64,000 bases of DNA. It comes from Neocallimastix lanati (nom. inval.) (Eukaryota > Neocallimastigomycota > Neocallimastigomycetes > Neocallimastigales > Neocallimastigaceae). The notes beneath the pieces are model-generated. The model was not told the DNA's origin. It saw only the letters and a list, made by a program, of their open reading frames with translations, and ran no database searches. The stretch spans positions 1,948,501-2,012,500 of the forward strand of contig JACVTC010000007.1 of the NCBI GenBank assembly GCA_016946835.1. Direction: 5' to 3'. Shown here one piece after another: positions 40,124 to 53,147 of the stretch (position 1 is the first letter of the stretch; each line of letters begins with the position of its first letter). The position numbers and the translations under genes were made by a program.

Positions 40124-40634
40124 ATTAAAATATACTTCCAATTCTTCTGATGCAGAAAGTAAAGACTACAGAGTGGATTATACTATCAAAAGTCATGATC
40201 AGGTAGGAGAATATTTTGTCGGTGCGGCAAAAAGAAAACTTGATGAAAGTGATGTTGAGTTAGATAATGGAAAAGGAAGGAAAATTCATAAAAGCCTACG
40301 TGATAATCCACGACCTATAAACACTCCTGCATTAAGAAAAAGAAAAGAAAGAGAATTGGAAACTGAAGAGGTGATACCTCATAAGAAACAGTTGCAAACA
40401 TCAATAATTATGCAACCAAATATCAATAAAGAAAAGAAAATTGAAAAAGCAATACGTGATAAAGAAAGATTTTTGAAATCTAGTACTAATTCTAAAGAAT
40501 TCGAAACTGCATCATCCAGTCAGTCTAATGTAAACTTAATTACTAATAAAGAGGAAATAACTTCAAAAGTTGATAATGTAGAAGCTCCAAGGGAAATTAA
40601 CCAAACTAGAGAAAGAAAAAAAAGACAAAAATAA
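40074..40634 (+). CDS. Pol N-terminal segment of Gy1 (-1 frame)
   Basis: The -1 frame opens at the heptamer (FKPVEGRGSTPIKK) and runs 186 codons to a stop at 40632. It is a basic, Lys/Arg/Glu-rich linker (GRKIHKSLRDNPRPINTPAL). The same linker in Gy2 (RIHKSLKENPKPIITPALRK) is continuous with the protease, so here the reading frame has been broken. The main pol frame is already open from 40582, and an A8 run at 40616-40623 lies in the overlap. A one-base length change in that run is the simplest explanation. Transcriptional slippage on A8 could partly compensate. Confidence 0.75.
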   Translation, partial: FKPVEGRGSTPIKKIASLKYTSNSSDAESKDYRVDYTIKSHDQVGEYFVGAAKRKLDESDVELDNGKGRKIHKSLRDNPRPINTPALRKRKERELETEEVIPHKKQLQTSIIMQPNINKEKKIEKAIRDKERFLKSSTNSKEFETASSSQSNVNLITNKEEITSKVDNVEAPREINQTRERKKRQK

Positions 40635-40848
40635 TAATAATAATACTAGTAATCCTAATAATAGTAACAACGGAACTATTAGAAAAACCCCAGTCGTAAA
40701 TGATATTAATAATAATAATACTATTAATATTAATAATAATGAAACTATTATCGATAATAATCATGTAACGAATAATAAAAATATATTAAATAAATTAATT
40801 AATACAGATGGTATTAATAATAATAATAATAATGATAATAATAATAGT

Positions 40849-43800
40849 ATGAAAATACCTCGGGTAAATCGAATTATTAAAATGCTTTCTAATTATAAGG
40901 AATATGATGTATGGGATGATTTAAGCAATACCAAGTGTAATATTACCTTTGGACAGCTTTGGAATGCTGCGCCTAAAATAAGAAGTCAAGTTTCCCAAGG
41001 TTTAAAACTAGTAAAAGCCACCACTAATGTTGTTGGCGCTATTAATAATGTAGTTGCTACTACAACATTAGTTAATAATGTTGATCATAACTATAAAAGT
41101 AAAAGTACAGAAATAACAGAGGAGGATATTGCAATGGTAGATGCCTCTGTTGATGGTGTATCTGGAAAATTACTTATTGATACGTGTAGTAATTTAAATA
41201 TTATGTCACAAAAATATTATAATTCTCTACCATACCAATATACCGTTGTTGGTCATAGTTGTGGTAGAATAATGCTTGCCACTAGAGACGATGAATACTC
41301 TGAAGGAATAGTCGTTAGGATACCTGTGAAAATTAATGAGCTTTCATTGTTAATTGATTTCCGAATTGTAGAAAAAGAGGAACCATTTTATGACATGCTA
41401 ATTAATTTAAAAACTATAGTTGATAATAGATTATTTATTAATCCCTTAAATAATTGCTTATGTAAATATAACATGGATGGTACTATCAGTTCTATTACAC
41501 CAATAAATAATTCTGCAATTGACGAAAAATATATTTGTAGTGTTAACAAATTACTTGAGGATAATAGTAAGGAAAAATATGCTGGTGGGGAATTAAAGAA
41601 ATTAGAAGGATTACCACCTATGGAATATATACATAATACAATATTTATGAATACTCTAAATGAAAAATATAGAACTGATATAATACACCTATTAGAGGAC
41701 AATATAGAAATTGTTGCTACGTCGTCTGAGGAATTAACACCATCATTGCTTTCACCACACAAAATAAATCTAAAAGCTGGTACCAAACCTATAAAACAAA
41801 GAGCTTATCGGCTAACAAAATTAAAGACAGATATTTTAAAGGAAGAATTAACTAAGTTAATTAATAAAAAGTTAATTGAGCCTTCAAATTCTGAATGGTC
41901 TTCGCCTATTGTTCTAGTACCAAAGCCTAATGGGAAATGGCGTATGTGTGTAGATTATAGGAAGGTTAATGATTCTACTATAAAGGATTCTTATTCTATA
42001 CCATACATTGATGAAATTTTTGATAGTCTCAATGGTGCAACTATCTTCACTACCATTGACTTATACTCTGGATATCACCAAATTTTAATGGAGGAAGAAA
42101 GTATTGGTATAACAACTTTCACCACTAAGTTTGGTAACTACCAATTTAAAGTTATGCCATTTGGTTTAACCAACGCTCCTGCAACCTTTCAAAGAGAAAT
42201 GAATAGAATCCTATTTCCTTTAATAGGAAAGTGTGTTTATAATTTTATCGATGATATACTTATATACTCTAAAACAGTTGAAGAACACCTCCAACATATT
42301 CAACAAGTTTTATCCATACTCAAAGAAAATAGATTAAAACTTAATATTGAAAAGTGTCACTTCATGAAAACAGAAGTGAATGTTTTGGGGCATAGATTAA
42401 CCACTAAAGGCTTAAAACCTCTTGATAGTAAAATCGAGGTTATCAGAGATTGGAAACCCCCTCAGGACATCCATGAATTACGTTCATTTTTAGGAGCTGT
42501 TGGATACTATAGAAATTTCATCGATAAATATTCACAAATTACTGCGTGTTTGTGTAAATTATTAAGGAAAGGTGTGAAGTATGTTTGGACTAGTGAACAC
42601 CAAAAATCGTTTGAAGTACTGAAAGAAAAACTAATAAATGCACCCATATTAAGTTTCCCTCAGTTTGATAAAGAATTTATTATACGTACCGATGCTTCTT
42701 ATGATGGAATAGGAGGTGTGTTATTACAAAAAGATAATGAAACTGGAAAAGAACACCCTATTCACTTTATTAGTAGAAGTTTGACCAGAGCAGAAAAGCA
42801 TTATGGTATAACTGACCTAGAAGGTGCTGCCCTATATTATTGTATAACTAAATTAAAACCGTATATAGATGGAAATCCAATACCAACTATTGTATATACG
42901 GACCATAAACCGTTACTAGGGTTGTTCAAAAATAAGGAACCACATAATGCAAGGCAAACTAGATGGTGTTTGACAGCTAGTATGCTTGGTGTAGACATTA
43001 GATATGAAACCGGTAAAAAGAATGTGCTTGCTGATGCCCTATCCCGAATGAAAAATAATAAAGAAAATGTAGTTTTAGCTACGAAAATAATTAACCATGA
43101 TATTACGAATGATGAAAATGAAGCCTTATTATCCAAAGTAATACATGATTTTATCAATGAAAAATTCACCACTATTGATGGTATTGACTACTTTATTGAT
43201 GGTAACAATTATAGAAAATTAGTAACCGATCTTAATGAAAGAATAAAATTAATATTAGAGGCTCATAATATTGGACACGATGGTTATTATAAGACTTATC
43301 AACGTTTACGTAAGAGTTATTATTGGAACGACATGGTGAATGATGTTAAACGTGTTGTCAGTAAGTGTGAAAAATGTCAATTAAATCGACCACAACCTTA
43401 TCCAGAGCCTACAGAAAATCTACCTACTAAAGTGGAAGGACCTTTTGTACATCTTGGTTTGGACATTATCGGTCCACTGGTTAAAACTAGAAGTAATAAT
43501 CAATATATAATAGTAGCTGTTGATTATTTCACTAAGTGGGTAGAAGCAGAACCGACTGAAAATATCACTTCTAAAGACGTAATTAAGTTCCTTATTAACG
43601 TATTTTCTCGTCATGGAGTTCCCCAAGTAATTACCACCGATAATGGTGCCCAATTTACATCAGATATGACTAAAATATTTTTAGACCTATATGATGTATA
43701 TATAAAATTTGTTACAACATATCATCCCGAATCTAATGGACTTACGGAAAATCGTAATAAAGAAATTGGTAAACTCCTTAGATTGCTTGGGACAAAAAAT

Positions 43801-44283
43801 AAAGATTGGGATGAGGTATTACCCTCTGCTCTCTGGGCTTTAAGAACCGTTAAAAATAGTACCACTAACCATTCTAGTTTTGAATTAGTTTATGGTCGTG
43901 AAGACCAACAACCTTTTGATATAGCTGCAAGACCGACTAAAGGTATAAATAAATCTTCTGATGAAATTCTATTGGAAAAGTTTATATCTCATTATAGATG
44001 GACCATAGAAGCATCAGAAAATGTGAAAAATGCAAATAAATATTGGGCTGTTAGACGAGAAGAAAAACAAAGTATGAATCAGGCTAAGGAAATCAAGGAG
44101 GGAGATTTAGTCCTAGTTAGAAACTTTAGTAGAACTAAACTAGAACCTTATTTTAATGGACCTTTAAAAGTAATCAAGAAAAAGTTTAATACAGTTACGT
44201 TAGCTGATCCAAATTCAGGAATATTATTAAATCGGAATGTACACCTCAAAAATATAGTAAAATATAACTCAGCTACAATATAG
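40849..44283 (+). CDS. pol: Pol of Gy1: protease, RT, RNase H, integrase
   Basis: Polyprotein frame, open from 40582; residues are counted from 40849. Aspartic protease near residue 111 reads LLIDTCSNLNIM, with Cys where the usual D-T/S-G has Gly. Reverse transcriptase about 330-500: WRMCVDYRKVND, MPFGLTNAPATFQ and catalytic YNFIDDILIYSK near 467. RNase H about 600-730: RTDASYDGIGG, YTDHKPLL, ending NVLADALSRM. Integrase has a zinc-binding HHCC (AHNIGHDGYYKT...CEKCQ, about 800-850) and a catalytic triad in LGLDIIGPL (~872), TTDNGAQFTS (~931) and SNGLTENRNK (~967). C-terminal EGDLVLVRNFS...PYFNGPLKVI is a GPY/F-type module. No chromodomain. It ends 23 nt before the 3' LTR. Translation depends on the gag frameshift plus the extra frame change upstream. 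Confidence 0.93.
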   Translation: MKIPRVNRIIKMLSNYKEYDVWDDLSNTKCNITFGQLWNAAPKIRSQVSQGLKLVKATTNVVGAINNVVATTTLVNNVDHNYKSKSTEITEEDIAMVDASVDGVSGKLLIDTCSNLNIMSQKYYNSLPYQYTVVGHSCGRIMLATRDDEYSEGIVVRIPVKINELSLLIDFRIVEKEEPFYDMLINLKTIVDNRLFINPLNNCLCKYNMDGTISSITPINNSAIDEKYICSVNKLLEDNSKEKYAGGELKKLEGLPPMEYIHNTIFMNTLNEKYRTDIIHLLEDNIEIVATSSEELTPSLLSPHKINLKAGTKPIKQRAYRLTKLKTDILKEELTKLINKKLIEPSNSEWSSPIVLVPKPNGKWRMCVDYRKVNDSTIKDSYSIPYIDEIFDSLNGATIFTTIDLYSGYHQILMEEESIGITTFTTKFGNYQFKVMPFGLTNAPATFQREMNRILFPLIGKCVYNFIDDILIYSKTVEEHLQHIQQVLSILKENRLKLNIEKCHFMKTEVNVLGHRLTTKGLKPLDSKIEVIRDWKPPQDIHELRSFLGAVGYYRNFIDKYSQITACLCKLLRKGVKYVWTSEHQKSFEVLKEKLINAPILSFPQFDKEFIIRTDASYDGIGGVLLQKDNETGKEHPIHFISRSLTRAEKHYGITDLEGAALYYCITKLKPYIDGNPIPTIVYTDHKPLLGLFKNKEPHNARQTRWCLTASMLGVDIRYETGKKNVLADALSRMKNNKENVVLATKIINHDITNDENEALLSKVIHDFINEKFTTIDGIDYFIDGNNYRKLVTDLNERIKLILEAHNIGHDGYYKTYQRLRKSYYWNDMVNDVKRVVSKCEKCQLNRPQPYPEPTENLPTKVEGPFVHLGLDIIGPLVKTRSNNQYIIVAVDYFTKWVEAEPTENITSKDVIKFLINVFSRHGVPQVITTDNGAQFTSDMTKIFLDLYDVYIKFVTTYHPESNGLTENRNKEIGKLLRLLGTKNKDWDEVLPSALWALRTVKNSTTNHSSFELVYGREDQQPFDIAARPTKGINKSSDEILLEKFISHYRWTIEASENVKNANKYWAVRREEKQSMNQAKEIKEGDLVLVRNFSRTKLEPYFNGPLKVIKKKFNTVTLADPNSGILLNRNVHLKNIVKYNSATI

Positions 44284-44293
44284 CTTGAGTCTT

Positions 44294-44306
44294 AGCGGGG
44301 GCATCG
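44294..44306 (+). promoter_or_regulatory. Polypurine tract of Gy1
   Basis: AGCGGGGGCATCG directly precedes the 3' LTR. The G5 core (44297-44301) is exceptional in this A/T-rich DNA. Confidence 0.6.
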
Positions 44307-45384
44307 TGATAAAGAATGAAGTAATAAATTGATTCTTATTAAAAACCTTTTAATATAGTCAAGGTGAATTTTAAAATATTAATAAATTTATGTATTCTTT
44401 ACATTAATAATTTTACTATATTATTTGATCTGAAAATTTAAGTTTATACATAAAATTTAATTTAAATTTATGTTCATTCCTTATAAAGGTAAATTAAATT
44501 TATGAGAGTTTAGCAATAACATAGTACTAATTACTTTTAGTATTATTTTTCTAAATAAGGAATAATTCCTGTATATAAACAACTTAAATAACTTTATCAA
44601 TATTTCTGTCTTTCGAATTAAGAAATAATTGAAATGAAAGAAATAAATAAAATAAAATTTTCTGTATTTAAAATTGTAAAAGATTTTTCATATATTAATA
44701 AATGTATTTTATTTTCTATTATGTCATTCAAATTAATATATAAGATTACATATTAAATTAGTATCAAAATTAAGTTAAAGTATTCAATTTTATTGTAATA
44801 CTGCTTCTCTTTTTTTTGTTTAATTCTTATCTATAATGCATCTTTTATATTATAGATTTATTTTGGTTAATTTGAATATTAGGAAATAATAAAATTTCTA
44901 TTTATTACAATAAGGAAATAATCAATAAGATTTAAAAATCTATTGTTTTTCCATCTCTTCAACTACTTCCAGAGGCTTTGCTACTTTTATATCTTCAAAA
45001 AGATATAAATTGACTACCTTGGAACCCCTTTTTAGGAGAGAGAGAAAAAAAAAAAAAAAAAGAAAAAAAAATAGAAATAATAAAAATAAATAAATAAAAA
45101 AAAAAAATAAAATAAATAAATAAAAATAATAATAAAAATAAAATAAAAATAAAATAAATAAATAAAAATAATAATAAAAATAAAATAAAAATAAAATAAA
45201 TAAATAAAAATAATAATAAAAATAAAATAAAAATAAAATAAATAAATAAAAATAATAATAAAAATAAAATAAAAATTAAAATAAAAATATAATAAATAAA
45301 TAAAAATTATTGTGAAAGAATAAAATTTTTTTTTGTGTTTTAATATTATATAATTTTTTTTTTTGAATTCCTCGAACCATAACA
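44307..45384 (+). repeat. 3' LTR of Gy1
   Basis: 1078 bp, same as the 5' LTR except for one extra A in the run after GAGAGAGA. It ends CCATAACA, followed by TTAT and immediately by the start of the Gy2 LTR. Confidence 0.92.
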
Positions 45385-45388
45385 TTAT

Positions 45389-46421
45389 TGGTAAAGAATG
45401 AATTAATAACCTTTATTTTATTATTAATAATTCTTTACTAAATTGTACTTTCCTATATTCTTCATAACCTAAACCTCATTGTAAATTTAATTTATTTTGA
45501 TATAAATTAATTTTAATTTGTAAATAATGTAAATAAATTTTAATTAATCACTTTATTGTTATATTATTAAATATATGTATATATTAAAATACAATTGTAA
45601 ATATTAAAATTATACTTTTAAGATACTAAATTATTAAAAATATTAATTAAATATTATTATAAAAATTATTATAAAATTATTAAAATTATTAATTAAATAT
45701 TATTCTAAAAATTATTATAAATTATTAATATTATAAAATTATTAAAATTATTAAATATTATTATAAAAATTTATTTATTATAACTATTAAATATTATTAT
45801 AAAATTATTAAGATTATTAATTAAATTTATTATTAAAAATTATTATTAAAAATTATTACTTATTATAAAAATTATTATTTAAATATTATCAAATTTATTA
45901 ATTAAATATTATAAAAATTTTATTTTATTTTGAAAATAATTACAAGTATTATTTAAAATAATTAAAGATTATTAAATTTATTATATTAATCTTTAAAAAC
46001 AATTTATTTAACTTAAAAATATTAAAGAAAATAGTAAAAACTATTTTCTATATATTTATTTTATAATTATTTTTAATTAAATTATATTTGAATATTATAT
46101 TATTATATTTATAAAAATTAAAACAAAAATGAATTATTGATATAAAATTAATTCAATAATTCTATAAAATTACTTAAATTATAAACAATTAATTATACTT
46201 TAAATTTATAAAAAAATATAAATATTGTAACAATTTCTTAAAAATTAAATATGTGTACTTTAAATAAAAAAAAAAAAAAAAAAAAAACTTTTATATTAAT
46301 AAAAAAAAAAATAAAAAAATTTTTAATAAAGAATTAATTTTTTATTTAAAATCAAAGCAGGGTAATACCCGTCCCCCCCTGCTTGATTTTAAATATCTAA
46401 GTGTCAACCCCGAGTCTACCA
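45389..46421 (+). repeat. 5' LTR of Gy2
   Basis: It starts TGGTAAAGAATGAATTAATAA, resembling the Gy1 LTR start TGATAAAGAATGAAGTAATAA, and runs to ...GAGTCTACCA just before the primer site. The 3' limit is inferred from the primer site because the partner LTR is outside the window. The last ~70 bp contain a G/C-rich hairpin: AAATCAAAGCAGGG near 46348 and CCCTGCTTGATTTT near 46377. Confidence 0.65.
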
Positions 46422-46425
46422 AAAT

Positions 46426-46442
46426 TGGTGGAGATATCGGGG
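46426..46442 (+). promoter_or_regulatory. tRNA-type primer-binding site of Gy2
   Basis: TGGTGGAGATATCGGGG, identical over 17 nt to the Gy1 site although the neighbouring LTR and leader differ. It is therefore conserved by function. Confidence 0.75.
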
Positions 46443-46448
46443 AAGAAG

Positions 46449-46480
<32 letters not shown>

Positions 46481-46484
46481 GAAG

Positions 46485-46516
<32 letters not shown>

Positions 46517-46790
46517 GACCAAGTGGAAGAAGACCAAGAAAAAGAAGACCAAGAAGTAGACCAAGTGGAAGAAGACCAAGAAAAAGAAGACCAAGAAGTA
46601 GACCAAGTGGAAGAAGACCAAGAAAAAGAAGACCAAGAAGAAAACCAAGTGGAAGAAGACCAAGAAAAAGAAGACCAAGAAGAAGACCAAGAAGAAGACC
46701 AAGAAGAAGACCAAGAAGAAGACCAAGAAGAAGACCAAGAAGAAGACCAAGAAGAAGAGACCAAGAAGGAGAAGACCAAGAAGGAAATTG
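46443..46790 (+). repeat. Purine-rich GAA/GACCAAGAA minisatellite in the Gy2 leader
   Basis: About 70 nt of (GAA)n is followed by copies of GAAGAAGACCAAGAA-type units, almost all purine on the plus strand. A 114-residue Glu/Asp/Gln frame (46523-46867) and antisense frames exist but are repeat translations. Mirror-symmetric GAA tracts can form triplex DNA. Confidence 0.8.
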
Positions 46791-46876
46791 GAACTACTAG
46801 GACTTATTTTTTTTTTGGAATTATGAGAATAATTTTTTTTAAATTAAATTTAATAGAATTAAATTAAATTAAATTA

Positions 46877-46949
<73 letters not shown>

Positions 46950-47069
46950 CACACTTTTATAATCATCATCATCAAATTTTTTTTTATTGTTATCGGTTTT
47001 TGTGTTGTTGTTGTGGTTGGTGTTGTGGTTGTGATTGTTGTTGTTGTGGTAGTAATAAAAATTAACATC

Positions 47070-47341
47070 AGTTTTATTTGGTCTTCGCGTGCTCCAAATA
47101 AAACTATATACTGAGTGTACTGCGTACTAAGCAGTTATAGATAATTCTATAATTGCGAGTGGTTTAATCAGGTGTCTGGAGAGGGGCCGGTTACTAACTA
47201 ATCGAACCCCGATTAGATATAGCGGTAAATACTGTTGGGAAGCAGAAATTACCCTATAGATCACCCATTATACGTTCAACACGGTTTGGGTGCTCCTCCA
47301 CTTGACTCAGGCAAATTCACTTAGTATACCGAAATACTAAG
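47070..47341 (+). ncRNA. Series of strong hairpins in the Gy2 leader
   Basis: This is a 270-nt stretch of balanced composition. Its hairpins are: AGTTTTATTTGG (47070-47081) pairing with 47094-47105, 12 bp, loop TCTTCGCGTGCT; GCAGTTATAG (47131-47140) with CTATAATTGC (47147-47156), one G-U pair; CTAATCG (47198-47204) with CGATTAG (47210-47216); CTTAGTAT (47320-47327) with ATACTAAG (47334-47341). This points to a structured RNA leader, probably for packaging, dimerisation or translation. The role is inferred. Confidence 0.55.
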
Positions 47342-47524
47342 GTCCCTCTGCGTGGTCGGCAGTTGTAATAGATAGCGGTTTTTCAAGTTGTATTAGGTTT
47401 GTTAATTTACCTTGTTTTTAATTAAGTTTATTTGTTTTTTTTAAGTTGTAATTATATAAACTTAATAATAATTGTAATTGTAATTGTAATTGTAAATATT
47501 GTAATAATAACCGATAACAAATAA

Positions 47525-47568
<44 letters not shown>

Positions 47569-47876
47569 ATATTAATTTTTGTGTTTTTAAATATTTTTAA
47601 TTGCTATATTTAAAAAAATTTTTTTTGTAAATAATTGTATATATTTTTTTTTTTTAAGTAAAGATAAACGAAAGGGGTTATTAGCTTGAAAGAATAGTGA
47701 ACACTCCAACTAGTTTATTAATTTATATTTATTCTAGTGTCCAGGAGGGGGAGTACGGGTGTATATAGCAAAATTAAATATACACTAGCCGGAAACGTCT
47801 CACTAGAGATATAAATTACTTAAATATATAATTTTAATTGTAAATAAATAAATAAATAAATAAAAATATAGCAATT

Positions 47877-48486
47877 TGTAACGAATATTGGAATATCCGT
47901 GTTTTAAAGAGTGTAACACAATAGGTAAGCACTTTTTGATTAATAAGTAATTTGGTTTTTTAAAATATAGTTTTATTAATTAAGAAATTTAAAAATATTA
48001 ATTATAAAGATTAATTATTGTAATATTTCGAATTACTTATTAATTAATTCAATAATTAATAAAAACACAATTTTTAAAAAATATTTTTTTTTTTGGCTGC
48101 GAAATTCACTCCTATTTATAGTTTTTCAAAATTTAAATCCATAAAAATTTAAAACCATAAAATCATTAAAAAGTTTCATAAAAATTGATTATTTTCGGTT
48201 AAAAAGAATCTAAAAGAAATAATGATAAAAGATAAATTAAAATAGAATTTCTATCTGATTTGTTTCTATTAATTTCTAAGAATTTCTTTTGTTAATTTTT
48301 TACAGAAATTTATACAGAAACAAATACAGAAACAAATACAGAAATGAAGTATAAAAATTCTTTAAAATTTAAATGATATAAAATTTTAGTAAAGGTGTGA
48401 GTCGAACCCTAGTGGTTCAGGCTGAGGTCATAGTGACTAACCACTATGCCAGCATTCTAATTTCTAGTTTTTTAAGATTCGTTACA
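47877..48486 (-). repeat. 3' LTR of Gy4
   Basis: 610 bp. It carries the tRNA-like segment 48393-48455 near its sense-strand start. It differs from the other LTR by about one base in a poly-T run. Confidence 0.92.
48393..48455 (-). other. tRNA-like segment in the Gy4 LTR (copy at 53017-53078)
   Basis: On the sense strand of the LTR, TGGCATAGTGGTTAGTC matches a Pol III A box and GGGTTCGACTC a B box, about 35 nt apart as in a tRNA gene. The D-arm loop (AGTGGTTA) and T loop (TTCGACT) are present, but stems are imperfect and no proper anticodon stem forms, so it is not a functional tRNA. It also contains a perfect 7-bp hairpin CATAGTG/CACTATG. It looks like a captured tRNA fragment near the start of U3. 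Confidence 0.5.
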
Positions 48487-48489
48487 TGG

Positions 48490-48498
48490 TCCTCCTCT
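48490..48498 (-). promoter_or_regulatory. Polypurine tract of Gy4
   Basis: On the sense strand AGAGGAGGA, then CCA, stands directly before the 3' LTR start TGTAACG. This fixes the element's orientation together with the ORF. Confidence 0.65.
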
Positions 48499-48805
48499 AG
48501 GATTCGGATGCCAGACGAATCTTTTGCTTTAAATCTAAACTATTTCTAATTCTAACTTTTATAATAATAAACTATAACTAAAATACTTATAGGAGTGATA
48601 ATTTAATTAATACATTGAATAATAAAAATTACATGAATTTTAAGTTTTAAAAATAAAGTATAAAAATAAAACTATCTAGAATAAATGTTTTTGAATAATA
48701 TAAAATAATTTTTTTTTTTTTTTTTTTTTTTTAAATAATCATAAGTTAGAATGATTAATAGTACTTTGATGAAATAAAATTTATTTTTGATTAAATGATT
48801 TATAT

Positions 48806-51979
<3,174 letters not shown>

Positions 51980-52202
51980 TTATTATAATTATTGATTTTG
52001 ATTGAATAATAAATATACAATATAATTAATTATTAGAAGAAGTAAATATTTAATTTCAATATAAATAATTTTAATTTCAAGGATGGTTATATGGATTATT
52101 GAAAATATTAATAATTTTAATATATAGTAAAATTCAAGGGTTCCGATTGAATTTATAAATTCATGAATGAATTTTGGTAGAAAAGTTTATAGTCTTGGTA
52201 AG

Positions 52203-52460
52203 TGGTTTCAAAAATAGTAGAAAATGGGATTCCTTAACGGGGTTCCAAAAAGAGTAATAGAGAATGGGATTACTTAACGGGGTTCCAAAAAGAGTAGTAG
52301 AGAATGGGATTCCTTAACGGGGTTCCAAAAAAGAGTAGTAGAGAATGGGATTCCTTAACGGGGTTCCAAAAAAGAATAGTAGTAAATGGGATTCCTTAAC
52401 GGTGTTCCAAAAATAGTAGTAGAAAATGGGATTCCTTAACGGGGTTCCAAAAAGAGTAAA
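52203..52460 (-). repeat. Six-copy 41-42 nt tandem repeat in the Gy4 leader
   Basis: The plus strand shows about six copies of a unit containing GGGATTCCTTAACGGGGTTCC followed by AAAAAGAGTAGTAGAGAAT-like sequence. Each copy carries small substitutions, and some an extra A. It lies between the 5' LTR and the gag region, so it is in the genomic RNA leader. Confidence 0.85.
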
Positions 52461-52489
52461 AGTGCAAAGGTATTGTGCTTAGTTTAGTG

Positions 52490-52499
52490 GTGTTTTTAT
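52490..52499 (-). promoter_or_regulatory. Putative self-priming site of Gy4
   Basis: The first 10 nt after the 5' LTR on the sense strand, ATAAAAACAC, are exactly complementary to the LTR segment GTGTTTTTAT (52691-52682 on the minus strand). No TGG-type tRNA site is present. It starts with ATAA, like the sites of T and Gy3. Confidence 0.5.
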
Positions 52500-53109
52500 T
52501 GTAACGAATATTGGAATATCCGTGTTTTAAAGAGTGTAACACAATAGGTAAGCACTTTTTGATTAATAAGTAATTTGGTTTTTTAAAATATAGTTTTATT
52601 AATTAAGAAATTTAAAAATATTAATTATAAAGATTAATTATTGTAATATTTCGAATTACTTATTAATTAATTCAATAATTAATAAAAACACAATTTTTAA
52701 AAAATATTTTTTTTTTGGGCTGCGAAATTCACTCCTATTTATAGTTTTTCAAAATTTAAATCCATAAAAATTTAAAACCATAAAATCATTAAAAAGTTTC
52801 ATAAAAATTGATTATTTTCGGTTAAAAAGAATCTAAAAGAAATAATGATAAAAGATAAATTAAAATAGAATTTCTATCTGATTTGTTTCTATTAATTTCT
52901 AAGAATTTCTTTTGTTAATTTTTTACAGAAATTTATACAGAAACAAATACAGAAACAAATACAGAAATGAAGTATAAAAATTCTTTAAAATTTAAATGAT
53001 ATAAAATTTTAGTAAAGGTGTGAGTCGAACCCTAGTGGTTCAGGCTGAGGTCATAGTGACTAACCACTATGCCAGCATTCTAATTTCTAGTTTTTTAAGA
53101 TTCGTTACA
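52500..53109 (-). repeat. 5' LTR of Gy4
   Basis: 610 bp, flanked outside by target duplication CAATT (53110-53114). It contains the tRNA-like segment at 53017-53078 and the putative transcript-start segment near 52691. Confidence 0.92.
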
Positions 53110-53147
53110 CAATTAAATAATTAATAAAACAATTTTTTTTTATTTTA

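Larger units (their letters stand above)
36425..45384 (+). mobile_element. Ty3/gypsy retrotransposon Gy1
   Basis: An 8.96-kb element with LTRs 36425-37501 and 44307-45384 that differ only by one A in a homopolymer. Order: LTR, primer site, about 1.6-kb structured leader, gag, -1 frameshift signal, protease-RT-RNase H-integrase, polypurine tract, LTR. RT before integrase marks it as Ty3/gypsy; there is no chromodomain. The likely target duplication is TTAT: 33317-33320 on the left (left of element T, which later split the junction) and 45385-45388 on the right. Four bases rather than five is unusual for gypsy elements. The one visible lesion is a frame break between the two parts of pol. Confidence 0.93.

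Noticed and set aside
46342-46867. Glu/Asp/Gln-rich and Ser/Trp-rich open frames in the Gy2 leader
   Set aside because: Both strands are open because of the GAA/GACCAA repeat; there is no homology to Gag and no conserved start.
48487-48510. TGGTCCTCCTCTAGGATTC after an LTR as a plus-strand tRNA primer site for Gy4
   Set aside because: The coding frame reads on the minus strand, where the same bases form a good polypurine tract (AGAGGAGGA) before the 3' LTR. The orientation is therefore minus.
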